Source of the DNA: Calonectria ilicicola | Taxonomy: Eukaryota > Ascomycota > Sordariomycetes > Hypocreales > Nectriaceae | Assembly: GCA_020809705.1 (NCBI GenBank) | Contig: CP085833.1 | Span: 1,426,001-1,490,000, forward strand | DNA length: 64,000 nucleotides | Direction: 5' to 3' | Shown here: one piece after another, positions 32,318-44,158 of the stretch | How the letters are laid out: each line of letters begins with the position of its first letter | Numbering within the stretch: the stretch's first letter is position 1 | Made by a program: the position numbers and the translations under genes | Notes under the pieces: generated by a model | What the model saw: the letters and a program-made list of their open reading frames with translations, nothing else | Database searches by the model: none | What the model was told of the DNA's origin: nothing

Positions 32318-35300
32318 CGGCTTTATCCAAATGGGCCCTTTGTGTAGCATCCGTTTCAGCAGCACCTCACACACGGAACCCGATACAGAAATCTGTAAAG
32401 AAACACGTCGATCATTCAGTTCCAGTGTCGCTCTCGGCTCATTTGCACCGAGAGCATTATTATTAATGCAGCTTGATATACGGTCGCAGCGCGCGATCCA
32501 TCTTGCGTTTCACGTTCCGTTTGGCACCAGCCTCGGCGAGGGTGAAGCGGACATGGATCATGATGTCGGTCGGCGGCCACCGGCCCAATCGGGACGGGAG
32601 CGCCTTGATTGGAGCTTAAGTAAAAGCTAACAGGCGATGCTCGAGCGTGATTGACAGCGCCAGCAACGTTTGGACCACGGGCGGGCGCTGGGCCATGGGT
32701 GTTGCTTGCAGCGTACCGTGGTCCAGCGTGCTCCAGATATACAAGCGCGTGTCCACCGTCATCAAACCCGGCCCCCAAGCCAATGTGGTGACCGCCAGGC
32801 GGACGGGATAATTACAGTGCTGCTGAAGCCCGTTTCAGCCCAGCCGCCAACCTTCGTCTCGAGAGCGAATCTGCACCCGTCGTTTATTAGCGGGGCGGCG
32901 AGTGGGTGTGCGAGAGATTCAGACTCTCCCCCTAAAGTGCCAAAGTCCCACTGTGACATGCCCTATAACGTCACAACCTGTTTTAACCATGCCGATCCGC
33001 GTACAGAACAGTTCAGTTGTTCGGAAGCTAGGGGGGGAGGTCAATTGATTGCCATGCAAGGTCAGAGATTGTGATTTGCAAGGTGTGAAACTCGGTACAT
33101 TTTTTTTTTCCCTTTCTCTTCCTCTCCTCCCCCCCGTCCAGTAGTGCAACGTGGTAGCGCCGACGCGGTGCGACTGGCGAGCAGATTCAACAGCCCGCAA
33201 GCAACTGGAGGCGATTTTTCCATCGGGTGAAAAGCGAGATTGGGTTTCACCGGGTTGGGTTCTTCTCCCCCGTTCCTCTTCTCCCCTTCCCCTCATTTTT
33301 TTTTTTGCAATTGCCGGCCAGCATGGTACCAGGCTGCGCATCCTACCGAATCGACCCGAGGCCAAAGTGTAAACCCGCAAAACTCTCCTGATGGCCTCCC
33401 AATCCAGGCAATGAGTCGTGTGTTGGTGGTGATCTTGACCCAGTGTGTCATGGCGGCAATTTCACACACCGTTCACTGCACGCCCCTACTGCAAAACTTA
33501 GGGGGAGGGGGGTTTAGCCGGCAACGGGTGCTGTGCCTGAAAGGGCAATTCCTTTGAGCGTGACATTCCGGAATATTCGTTTCTAGCCAACGTCCTAGGA
33601 AAAAAAAAAAAAAACAAGCCTCGGAATGTCGCCGGTCGCATCGTGCCAATTACTACCCCCCTTTTCCCTTCCGCCAAGCCTCTGTGATGACCCGACTGGT
33701 GGCATTATCTGCAAACTGGGCGTTTTGGAAAGATGACATCCCAGGCGCCCACCAAACAAAGCCCGGTGCTAAGTCAGCTTTCAAGTCCATGGCCGAATAA
33801 GCTAATATTCGCTGCGCGTCGCCCTGGCTCAGCGCACTTGGCATAAAAAGTAACCTTACTAGCACCAAGACACTCTCGCGTGGAATCGCCAGTGGCGGCA
33901 GCCAGCTTTTCTTAATTTTTTCACCGTGCCCTCCTCCTGCTCTCAGTGTCTCTGGGCTGGGCTGGTATGTGTCCGCAATCACTGATCGCCGCCTAGCCAA
34001 GTCGAAAACAGGGACGGAAACCACGGAATATGGACCGGATCAGAAAAAAATTATTTCCGCCCTATTGAACTGGGGGGTCGGTTCGATAGTTCGGGACATC
34101 GGTGCTGCGAACTACTTTCTGCTGGGTGGGAGGGAGATTGGACAAGGGGCCACGAGGAGTTTGGTTAGCGGCCCTCCGCTCCCCTTCCTCCTTTGAGTGA
34201 ATCTATCTGGTGTTGTAGCATTGTGGCTTAATGCGATTCGATCATTGGGCTTAGCATCCAATACTCTCCAGCTTACCTGATGGTTTCGGCAGTGTAAGAC
34301 ATTCCCTGTGAGGGGTTTCACCTGGAACACGGACAGAATGCGCAGCGCGCACACGGCTTGTTCTTGTTCTACCGAAAAATGACCCCGTTGCAATGCTTGG
34401 CTTGCTTGGCATGCGCCTCACCAAAGCTGCGATCGATCCCTCTACACTTTATCCCAAAGAGCGCCATGGCTGGCGAGGCCAAAGCGAAATTACCCCATCC
34501 CCACACGAGGCCGGGTTGTGGAATTTATCCATTAATAGTTGGTGGAGTCGACCCAAGGACAAGGAGTAGGAGTAGGGGGCCCTCCTTGGCGCACAGTGTG
34601 TCAACAACTTGAGTTTGACGGGGAGTACGGCGACCATGGCCCGACCGATCTGTGTGGACAGGCCAGACTCCAGCCAAGGCTTAGAGATGGAGGAGATTGG
34701 CGCAAACGATTCCGCGTGCTCCCGCAGTCGCCATATAGAGAGTGCGTGCGTGCGTACGCGGACGGACGAGCTTATGTATGGAAGCCTCTGGATGCACAGT
34801 AATGACACTGGTCAGGTCAGATCGGTGCAACAATGGGACGACAGACACTCCGATTTGAAGGCCATGGCGATAGCCACAAATATCAATGTCAGCCATCGCG
34901 CATGGTTCCCCCCAGATAAGCATAGTCTTGGCCTGACTGACGGGTTGCTTCTCTCAGATTTTTCTCACAGGTCGCTCGCTCATAGGGTCATGGAGGGTCA
35001 TGGCAGGCGGCCTACGTCCAGTGGCGTCGACGCGCGGCATCCGGGCTGTGATTGGCCGCGTCATGGCTCAGGGGCTGGAGAGATGAATGGAAAAAGAGGG
35101 CCCGATCCACCAGCCACAGCCCTGCGGCGGCGGCAGCGATCACCAGAAAGAGGGAAAGATAGAGCGGCACAGGGAATCAATGGCGTTTGCTTTCAAGACA
35201 ATGAGGCAATCCGGAAAAGCCGTTGGTTGACTATCGTTATGACGATGAGCACAAAAAGATGTTGCCCAGATTGCCGTCTGATGCCGCTGCCGCGTCACTG

Positions 35301-36330
35301 GCCGTCGTCAGCATCCCACTGCTGCTGATTACGGTTCCGTGCAACATGCAGCTCCGGGAAGCTGTGTTGGGTGTCAGCGAACCATCCAGTCGCTGAGGGC
35401 GGGCATGTCACTATCCCTTAGCGACCGCCTACTTGTGGTACTTGGGTAGTGCGCGCCACAAGGCGTCATTGAAACAAGGCCACTCCCCGCCCCGTTGGAG
35501 TCGAGATTTGAGAAATATGGCCATTTTACATTGACCCTTCATCTCGATTAAGCTGACGAGGCGCCCGGTCTCGACTTTAAAACTTGCTTGCATCGTGGCA
35601 GACAGGTTTCCAATAACTCCTAGGCCGGAAGGGCTGGCGGGAAGTGACGGACTCAAGGACAACAAGTGGTGGACAAGTCTTTTTCCTATCCTTAATTTTA
35701 GATTGGGCTATCCGTGGGGATCTCGACCGGGGCCCCGTTTTTTCCTCTTGCGTCTGGATGCATCTCTGGATAGCTAGTGGCTACGCGGACAGCGACTTGA
35801 TAGCTGAAGGAGACGCCGTGGTTGCTCACTTGTCCAGGGGCCCAAATGACTAAGGCCAAGGGCTAATGCAGTCAATGGACGAGTGAATGAGCTGGGGAAT
35901 TGGATATTCAGGAGTGCTCTCCATTCCCCAGACGGTCCAGTTCGACCCCTTCGGATGTTTGCGATATGTTAGAGTCGGTCCTGCTTTGATTAAGACACAA
36001 TATCGAGTCTTGCATAGGCATGGGGCTGGATCAGGGTGGCCCGACTGAATCCATTTCTATACACGTAATGGGTGGGTTCTATACGCGGTCTCACGCCCAC
36101 TCAGAGGAGAGGATGCGCTGTGGGAGAGAGGGTTGAAGCCAGGTTGATGCCAGGCCGATGCCAGGGTAGCCTGAGGATCGTCGTCTGCTTTGGGAACGGT
36201 GGCGCACCCTCCATGTCGGAGCCGGCCACACGCTGGCCCAGCTCAAACGTGGAGAGAAGCTTGTTTTTTCATCAGGCGCTCGGCGCGCCTGACAGGGAGA
36301 GCCCTGACCAGCTGCCGCCGCCGGTCGTCT

Positions 36331-36370
36331 GCGGTCCTAGTGGTCCTCAGTGGTCCTCAGCGGTCCTCTG
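36331..36370. repeat. 10-bp tandem repeat, four units
   Basis: Four units of the type TGGTCCTCAG in exact 10-bp register; the two middle ones are identical and the outer ones differ by one to three bases. Non-coding minisatellite. Confidence 0.7.
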
Positions 36371-36990
36371 CTGCTGGCACCACACACTCCCCCACTGTGG
36401 CCCCCTACTGGCTGCGTCGTACTGTGTGGTTGGTGCTGTGCGCGCCGTGTTTCTGGACACGAGGCGAGGTGCGCTTGCTGGAAACGAGCCTTCGCTAGGG
36501 AACGAGTTTTGCTGCAGCTGCAGCCTCCCTCCCTCAGAGCAAGCCAATGTGGCCAGCGCCAGAATAGGGCGTTTACGAGGTCGTGTGCGCCCTCCTCTTT
36601 TTTTTCGGTGCCCCCGCCACAGCTGAGCGACGCCTTCGTCAGACTTTTTGGCTTTATTTAGAGGACAAAAATTGGGTGTGGTTTAGGGCCCTCCCATTCG
36701 TGCGTCCCGTTTTAGTAGCCACACGCCCACGCTCCACGCTCCACACTGCAGATGCTGCTTTCTGCTGCTGCCAATTTGCGTCACTCCGTTCCTCCCAGGC
36801 TCCGGATCCCCTGATCTGTTCCGCTTAATGCAACGTCAGCCCCTGCCTGCTGCTTGTACGGACCCGGCAGTCGTCGCCGCGCAGCAGGAGGAGACCGGCC
36901 GGATACAACATAACAGATCATGCTCATGTTGATGCTTTCTAATATTGGCCGTGTCCATGCGCTCCCGCTTCCGTCCTGGCAAGCAAGCGA

Positions 36991-37017
36991 TGTTGTGTTG
37001 TGCTGTGCTGTGCTGTG
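36991..37017. repeat. TGTGC/TGTTG pentanucleotide microsatellite
   Basis: Consecutive TGTTG and TGTGC units, about five in all, in non-coding sequence upstream of the Cas1-type gene. Confidence 0.6.
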
Positions 37018-37479
37018 ACTGCAGATGACATGTCTCGTACAGTGGATGCCTCACTGTATTCCACCCGTCCCTCCTCCGTATACGAAGATTGAGTGGACTG
37101 ACTGCCTGTCTCTGCCGCGCCTGTGCACCCAGGCGCCCGGTCTAGGGCCTGAGCACTTAGCTTTGGCGCCAGTTTGGTGTGCCCTGAGCCAGCGCCAGCC
37201 CAGCGCCAGCCAGTACCAGAACCACCACAACCAGCACGGCGCCAAGGCAGTGCTGCTCTTTCCCTGACTTGCTCTCTATCCCCATTTTCGTTTCCACCTT
37301 GGTTCCTTCCCGCAGACCCGCAATTCCCATTCCTGGATTCCAGCCCAGGGGAGTGAGTAGTGAGTGGCCTCTTTATACGCCCCTTCCCCCACCACATCCG
37401 CGACCGATGGCGTCGGCTTCTTCTCCCTAATTCTAATGCTGTTCCTTGCCATCCACATGCCAACCCCGGTCTCCTTTCG

Positions 37480-37600
37480 TTAACTACCCTTTCTTCCCTC
37501 GTTATACCTTCGTGCGCCTTTCTCTGCTTTGTCTCTCTGCGTGTCCATTTTCTTTCGTCTTTCTTTCTTCTTTTTATTACACCAGTCGTTCTCTTGTCTC
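37480..37600 (+). promoter_or_regulatory. CT-rich tract upstream of Cas1-type gene
   Basis: A strongly pyrimidine-rich stretch (blocks such as tttcgtctttctttcttc) about 260-380 nt before the ATG. CT-rich tracts of this kind commonly precede transcription starts in filamentous fungi that lack a TATA box. The role is inferred from position and composition. Confidence 0.35.
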
Positions 37601-37858
37601 TTGTTGCCCGGCATCGTCACAGCCGGCCCTGCGTAACCGGCCGCTCCGTCGCCGTCATCGCCGCTGCTACCGCGCCCACGTCGCCTCGCCTGTTTTGGCC
37701 CCGATCGATCCCCGTGCGCCTGGTCGAAGGAACGTCGTAGCTCGAGAGCCCCCCGATTGGGACACCGCACTTGTACAATATTCTCGACGGCAATTGGCAA
37801 AACCCGCTGGTCTCTAGTTCTCACAAGCCGGGAGCTTCGACTCTCGCATCAAGCCGAG

Positions 37859-40544
37859 ATGCTTCACTCAACACCCACACTCGCCCTCGCCGGCCGAATC
37901 CTCCCACTGGCCTTTTCAGTACTCCTCCTCGTCGCCGTTCTTTTCCACAGCATCGCCCCGAACAGCGACCCTTACCGATGCAACGCCCTATTAGATAATG
38001 GCAGCTGGCTCGACGAGCCCGATGCGAATGGCAGCAGGAATCCATTTACAACCTGGCAGCCCGATGGCTGCATGCTCCGCCAGTATACCAAGGAAGATAT
38101 CCACACCTGCTTTGGCGACCGTCACCTCGTTTTCTCTGGCGACTCAACTACACGACAGGTATTCTGGGGATTGGCTCGTATGGTGAGTTATGACGCCTCA
38201 TTCATTAGCTGCTGACTTGGTTGTCGCAGTGTGACCTAGGGGCTTTGGCTGACACGAATCAATTTATAGCTTGACAAAGAGAAGGCTCTAGAGGCCAAAT
38301 CCCACGCCAAAATACACGAGAGCTACAACATGACCTTCGACGGTATCCGATTGTTACAACTTTGGAACCCCTTCTTCCAGACTGGGGAGCTTAACCCCGA
38401 CCTTACTGAGCAGCTTCGTCTCTTTAGCGAGGAAAAGCACAAGGGTGTTACTATGGAGGAGCAGAAGGGCGCTGCTCTGATTATGCTCGGTGCTGGCAGC
38501 TGGTATGTCCTAACACAAGAGGCTCCTGCTTCACTCAACAACTTTCAGAGTGCCTTCAACAACATCACCGACATTCTACACATGCAGGATTTGCCCAAGT
38601 TTGGCACGCAGCGCATGGACCCTCTCGATGGCATTGGAAACCAACTTGTTGTCGCCCCTGTCGCCCCTCCGTTTTACGACGAGCTCCCTGCGGACCGAAC
38701 TGGCCCTGAAGGAATTCACAAGGGTGAAGTCGAGGACATTGACTCATGGTTGACCAGCATTCGAGATGAGCGCAACATTCCTCTTGTGGATGCCTTCCCA
38801 GCTCTCTCTCGCAATCAACCAGGAGTCATGGTTGACCGCACACAGACCGGTTTCCACGTCATTGACAGCGTTGCTGAGATGAAGGCCACTATCCTGCTTA
38901 ACCTTCGTTGCAACGCCAAGCTTGATCGTCTCAACGGCTACGCTTACAACCGAACCTGCTGTACCGACTATGGCTCACCAACCTGGGTTCAGACCATCGT
39001 TATTGGTTTGGCTACCCTTTACGTCCTTGTCTGTGTTGTTTTCGACACCATGGATATCATCACGGGCGCAGAAACCCCCCGCAGCCCCATTCTCTCCTTG
39101 AAGGTCGGCATCTTCGCTGCTGCTATGTTGTTCTGCTACTTCGCCGACCGAACTCAGCTCTTCGCCAAGGGTAGCAAGATGCTTGTAAACAAGGAATTCA
39201 CAGTCCTCATTGCCATTTGCACCATCATCGCACTAGTCACGATCCGCAAGACACAATCCCGCCCGTCCCGTGTTCCGGCCCCTGCCACCGCCACTCCCGC
39301 AAAGGAAGATGCCGGCATCCTCTCGCGCGACCAAACCGAGGAGTGGAAGGGTTGGATGCAGGCCGTCATTCTCGTTTACCACTGGACTGGCGCCTCGAGG
39401 CACCAGGGCATCTACATGTTTGTTCGACTCCTGGTCGCTTCTTACCTGTTCCAGACTGGATATGGCCACACCATCTACTTTTTGGCCAAGAAGGACTTCT
39501 CTTTCCGCCGTATCGCGTCCGTCATGCTCCGACTTAATATTCTCAGCTGTGCTCTTCCCTATGTCATGAACACTGACTACATGTTTTACTACTTCGCGCC
39601 ACTTGTTAGCTTCTGGTTTTTCATTGTTTACTTTACTCTCGCCATCGGCTCCAAGTACAACGACAACACGGTGGCTGTGCTTTCTAAAATTGGCATTTCG
39701 CTAGTTCTCGTATGGATCATCCTCGGCTGGACCCCGGTCAACACCTGGCTTTTTGCCATCCTCGAAACCGTCTTCCGTATTAAGTGGAGCCTTCACGAGT
39801 GGGAATTCCGAGTCGGCCTGGATGGATTCGTCGTCTTTGTTGGAATGCTGGCCGGTGTTATTCACCAACGGGTCGAGCGCGATAGCGCCTGGTACACTAA
39901 CTACAAGTTCGCCATTGTCCCTTCGATCCTCGTGTGCGCCGCCTACACAGCCTCATGCAACTACAACTTTGCGACCAAGCAGGACTACAACCACTTCCAC
40001 CCTTACATGTCATTCTTGCCCATTCTGGCCTTTATTGCTCTCCGAAACGCCACTACTACTCTCCGAAACTACTACTCGACTGCGTCCGCATGGCTGGGCC
40101 GTTGCTCGCTCGAGACCTTCATCCTCCAATACCACATCTACTTGGCAGCTGACACCAAGGGACTTCTTCTCCTGGATTTGTTCCGAGGTGGTGACGGTGG
40201 CCTCTTTACTGACCGATGGAGAGATTTGCTCATCATCGTCCCCATCTTCCTCTGGCTCAGCCACTCTGTGGCCGAGGCCTCGGGTGTTATTGTCAAGCTA
40301 ATGACTAGCAAGCCCAAGGAAACTCCTTACGATGAGGAGGATGAAGTGAAGATTGTAGAGCCTGGCTATAGCTTGATGCAAGGAGCCCATGTCGAGCGAG
40401 CCGTTCGCGTGGCGAAGGCGGTCGGATCGGATCTACGAATCCAAGTGGCAGCCATGCTGGGAGGCATGTGGCTGCTTAACTGGGTAAGCTAACATTACAC
40501 TTCTCATCTCAGTTCTCTTACTAACACTTTATCAGTTGTTTTAA
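37859..40544 (+). CDS. Cas1p-type polysaccharide O-acetyltransferase
   Basis: An 848-aa membrane protein of the Cas1p/CASD1 family, which O-acetylates glycans in the Golgi. Three exons: 37859-38182, 38270-40483 and 40536-40544. The last intron (GTAAGC, branch CTAAC, ATCAG) replaces a read-through end with Trp-Leu-Phe-stop. An N-terminal signal anchor (about 12-30) precedes a luminal PC-esterase-like domain with GDS at 94-96, where Ser96 is the probable nucleophile. The usual D-x-x-H is read here as Glu255-Gly-Ile-His258. The rest is an acyltransferase-type polytopic domain with ten or more hydrophobic segments from about residue 330 to 790. Cryptococcus Cas1 acetylates capsule glucuronoxylomannan, and human CASD1 acetylates sialic acid; the substrate here is unknown, probably a cell-wall or glycoprotein glycan. 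A very long gene-free region lies upstream. The SDR downstream is convergent. Confidence 0.9.
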
Positions 40545-41243
40545 ATGACCAACAACTTTTCCTTGTCTGTATGAATGAATTTTAGAATCCCACACGGGCT
40601 TGTGTTTGACCTTAGAAACGGCGCATCATGGAGAAGGCAACTCCTTCCTAGAATATTATCTTCATCAAAACTCAGCGGGTTTAGAATCATTGTCCAGTTA
40701 CGAAACTTGGCATGTTACACATGATGGGACTTGGGGCGTAACAATCTACGCAAGATGTTGGCTGCAGAACATTACTATTACTTACTACAGCATGAAAATA
40801 TTTTCTTCAATTTACGTTATCATGGAAAAACATCTCCCGTAGTGCTCAGAATACTTTCTTTATGCATCTCCCTGATAGTGTGATTTTGTATTAGCAGTAG
40901 GTTGGCTGCTTGTAAGAAGTAGATGACTGACATGTCCTACTTCAACTTGGTTTTGGTTGTGAAGTTCGTTCCATGAACTGACAAGTCCGTCCACAGTTCG
41001 TATTGCTGGTAGGTGCAGCTTGTAGTCTCTCTTTTAGAAGTGAATTGAAGACTTGGGAGGTTAACTATGCAACGAGACGGCGACTTGTCAGAAATGGAAC
41101 CTGTTCAAGTATCAACAAACCCTAATCCAATGACCTGCTGGTACTAATAAACACATCCGACGTAATGCAGTCAGCTAAAATTTTGTAAATTAAACACTTC
41201 CATAGAAAAAGACGAAGATATCCGAACAGTGACCTTTCTGCTA
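40545..41243. other. Intergenic between convergent genes
   Basis: About 700 bp between the stop codons of the Cas1-type and SDR genes. AT-rich; no supported gene. Confidence 0.5.
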
Positions 41244-42309
41244 CTAATTAGCTGGCTCAGCACTCGCCAAAGCTGTCTCCTCCTTTGTCAACGCCGCCCA
41301 CCTCCAGCATGCATTCCAAAGACGACGCTGCTCATTCTCATTTTTGCTAACATCTGCTGCTTCATCCGCCTTGGCCCCGTTGTGGTATCCTCTGGCATTC
41401 TTGAACTTCTCGCCGACGCTCAGCTCGACCAGGTCCTTTGCGCTGTCTGCTGACCTGCAGATGTCGTTGGTGAGATGGCCCAAGACTGGCATGAGTGTGT
41501 TGGCGATGGCAAATAAGATTCTCATGACCGCTTTTTGTTCTCTGTGAGCTCGGGAGTCTATGAGACCGCCCGGATCCATGGCGGTAACTGTGATTCCGGA
41601 TAGATTTGGATCCTAGAGGGGAGACTTGTTAGAACCAACTCGACGCCTTTGGGGGGTTGTTTTAGGACTTTACATTCTGGAGTCGCTTGTTGAGATCTTG
41701 CATAAATATGACATTGGCTAGTTTTGCCGTACCGTATCGCTGAAAGCCTCGGTCGTGTTCCTCTCCTGGTTCGTCTTGAAGAGGCTTGACCAGAGTCTCA
41801 ATATCTTCGGGAATTTCGGCCAGGAATTTGGAGAGAGGGTTTGGCCTGTCTGGATAGTGGGCGTTTGAGCCGAGCATGACGAGCCTCCCTGTGGGGGACA
41901 TGGATCCGAGAAGCTTGAGCACAAGCAGGTAATGAGCCAGGTGGCCGACTTGAAATGTTGTTTCGTAGCCATCGAGTGTGGAAGACTGGCCGCTCAACGA
42001 CCAGGTAAATGCGTTGCATACGATTGCTACGATGGGCGGGAGCTCTCCCGCAGCAACGAGTTTGGCGATGTGGTCGGCAAAGGAGCGGACGTCGGTTAGA
42101 GAAGAGAGGTTGAGTGGTTCAATGTAAGTTTGTGCTTCATTGTGGGCGGCGATTGCCTTGACGAGTTGTGCAGTGTTTGGGTCGGATTCGGTCGAAGGGT
42201 TTCGGACGGTGCCCACGATGGTGTATGATGGGTAGGAAGAGAGTATTTGCTTGACGAATTGCAGGCCTAGGGAGCCGCTGGCGCCTGTTATTAGTACAGT
42301 ACCTGTCAT
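41244..42309 (-). CDS. Short-chain dehydrogenase (light-dependent-reductase-like SDR)
   Basis: A 334-aa SDR from two exons, 42309-41674 and 41612-41244, with a 61-bp GTAAAG...CTCTAG intron in phase 0. The cofactor motif TGASGSLG is at the N terminus, Ser148 sits in LGSNAHY, and the catalytic YGTAK has Tyr192 and Lys196. DPGGL follows the active site, as in the retinol-dehydrogenase/protochlorophyllide-reductase-like SDR group, often annotated keto-reductase or WW-domain-oxidoreductase-like. The C terminus is charged (SKNENEQRRL). An in-frame upstream start at 42378 would add 23 residues, but a TATAAAA element lies just above it, so the start at 42309 next to the Rossmann motif is preferred. 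The neighbour on the same strand is an NmrA-like protein 741 bp upstream; co-function is possible. Substrate unknown. Confidence 0.85.
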
Positions 42310-42380
42310 GGTGAATGGATTGTGATAAACTTGCCGAGTCTGGAGACCTACGAGGGGAGAACTTCTCAAGGAGCTCACAG

Positions 42381-42387
42381 TTTTATA
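42381..42387 (-). promoter_or_regulatory. TATA box of SDR gene
   Basis: Reads TATAAAA on the minus strand, 72 nt upstream of the preferred ATG at 42309. Its position helps decide between two candidate starts. Confidence 0.55.
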
Positions 42388-42660
42388 TGTCCTTCATAAG
42401 CCATAATTTGCGGCTGTGTCCGAAATTAGCACTCTCAGTTATTGGTAAGAATCCGACAACGTGAGGCATGGTGTGGAAACTAGCAAACACTAGACCCGTT
42501 GAAGCTGGAGGATCGCTTTGACCGTCTTACTGTAGGATAAGAACCACCGATGCAAATGATTCTCTATGATTCATTAGAAAAAGTGACTTTGAATCACACT
42601 AATATTTGCTATAAAATTAGGTACTGTTTTCCCTTTTTGAGAAACTGAAGCCTTACGGAG

Positions 42661-42733
42661 AGATCCGAAAGTGGATCCACTGACGGAGCGGAGCTGGCGG
42701 AGTGGGGACGGAACTCCGTGGAGCTCCATGAAC
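42661..42733 (+). repeat. Dispersed palindrome-bearing repeat, copy 1
   Basis: A 73-bp stretch that aligns with 50467-50538. Both start AGATCCGAA, pass through CGGAGCGG and share a 22-bp near-palindrome ACGGAACTCC-N2-GGAGYTCCRT (42708-42729 here). In this copy the right arm is altered (GGAGCTCCAT). Many of the mismatches to copy 2 are transitions. Probably a MITE-like remnant; a hAT relation is a guess from the CGGAGCGGAG core. Confidence 0.6.
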
Positions 42734-43049
42734 CCCAGCTTTGCATGCGGAGAAACGGGGAATCTCATGACTTTGGTGCTGTATTTATTTGTCTATTAAC
42801 TAACTTTTACCAGAAATGAGCAAGTTACTTGAGCCGAAATCGACTAGGGAAAGCTGCATTGCATGCTTGTGATTCTTACACAAATGGAGCCCAAGATTTT
42901 GGGTTTTAATGATGTGATGGGATCTCGCCACTCTATTGGATGAACTTGCAAATCATTCTCTTGGTATAGAATACATCAAATCACCGAGCCTTGACTAAAG
43001 CCTTTGTATTCATATCCGTTCATCTGACTCCCCGCCCAACCACACTCGC

Positions 43050-44158
43050 CTAAGCATTGAGTATCGGTGACCAGTCTTCACTCTTGATATACTCCTCCAT
43101 CGATGTCAATGGAATGTTGAGTCCAACCTGGAATGATTTTCTTTTAGTAAAAGTTTAGCTAACATCACTTGTAGCATCAAACGCACCTGTTTAGGAGTCA
43201 CCACATCTGGGTCATTGCCAGTATATCCAAACTCTTGCATGTACTTGCATCCATCCCAGATTTCTTCCTTCATCATCTCTGGAACGCCTTGAAAGAACTC
43301 ATCATGTGAAACGTATTGGAATTCTGCCTTGACACCCAAGATGTCCCCCCAGAGTTCCATCCACCTTGGCGCCGTCATTGCCTCTGATACGCCGGACAGT
43401 TGCGTTCCGGCAGGCAAATCCACCAGCCCCTGGACAAATGAGCCTGTATCCCGACGCGTAACTACCCAAGGCCATATGTAGTCAGCGCTCAGAGGTCTCA
43501 ACATTAGGAAACTTCCATCTGGCTGCTTCTGAGGGCCCATGGCAGGAACGGTCTTCCAATTAGTGGTGTAGTGGCCTATCTGCACTGTACTTAGTCGTGC
43601 TGCTAGCTCCGGAAATCGAGATTGAATGACCCGGATTGTCTCTGCTTTGGAATCGAAATGATAGACGGTTGTGTATTTTCCACCGCTCCACTTTGTAGCA
43701 TCGCTCAAGGAGGAGTAGATGAATCGGTCCAAGGTCTTTAAAACCGACGGCGATGCAGCTGCTTCGGCAATGTTGACGCCTTGCGCAACTTCTCGATCAT
43801 ATGCGTATTCCTTTGGAGAGCGTCCCGATGCGACATCCTTAGATCCTATTGCACTGAACATGTGGATAAAAAAGTCTGTATTGGAGAAGATGGCAGTGGC
43901 ACCTTCAAAAGCTGAAACCAATGACTGGGTGTCATCAAAATCTCCCTTGACAATCTCCACACCTTTCTCTGCCAGAGCTTTGGCAGCATCACTTGATGGG
44001 TTCCTTGTAACACCTCGAACTCGCCATCCTGGAAGCGTCAAGAATGTATCAGCTACGGATGATCCCTGAGATAGTTTAGAATGATGTTTTAGAATATTAG
44101 AAGATTGCAGCACGAACCTGGATACCAGTGACGCCGCATATGACGATGAGCTTTGCCA
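43050..44158 (-). CDS. NmrA-like family protein
   Basis: A 332-aa NmrA-like, atypical-SDR protein from three exons: 44158-44117, 44065-43187 and 43127-43050. All junctions are in phase 0. The NAD(P)-binding motif GVTGIQGSSVA is split by intron 1 exactly after Gln14, so the short first exon is required. VRGVTRNPSS follows at the second Rossmann strand, where Arg suggests a preference for NADP. NmrA-like proteins are often redox sensors (nitrogen-repression regulator NmrA, HSCARG) or isoflavone-reductase-like enzymes; the Tyr-x-x-x-Lys site of classical SDRs is not evident. The C-terminal exon gives a ...EEYIKSEDWSPIL end. It is transcribed in the same direction as the downstream SDR. Function beyond nucleotide binding is unknown. 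Confidence 0.85.

Larger units (their letters stand above)
32293..37858. other. GC-richer gene-free region before Cas1-type gene
   Basis: About 5.6 kb with no supported gene. A 25-nt T run opens it and a 15-nt A run lies at 33600-33614. Open frames of 100-240 codons (for example 34609-35328 and 36072-36626) overlap frames on the other strand, are Arg/Ser/Pro/Cys-rich and show no domain. Short tandem repeats occur at 36331-36370 and 36991-37017. The final 400 bp are CT-rich and fit the leader of the gene at 37859. A long non-coding transcript is possible but unproven. Confidence 0.45.
42310..43049. other. Intergenic with a dispersed repeat
   Basis: About 740 bp between two minus-strand genes. 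The SDR core promoter lies at the left and a palindrome-bearing repeat at 42661-42733. The rest is AT-rich with no supported gene. Confidence 0.5.

Noticed and set aside
34609..35328. 239-codon open frame as a gene
   Set aside because: Low-complexity composition, overlapping open frames on the other strand, no domain, no promoter or intron signals.
36072..36626. 184-codon open frame as a gene
   Set aside because: It includes the 10-bp minisatellite, is rich in Cys/Pro/Arg and has a similarly long frame in another phase; it looks like chance in GC-rich DNA.
42310..42378. Longer N terminus of the SDR at 41244-42309
   Set aside because: The extra residues are not SDR-like and a TATA element lies only a few bases above the upstream Met, leaving no room for a leader.
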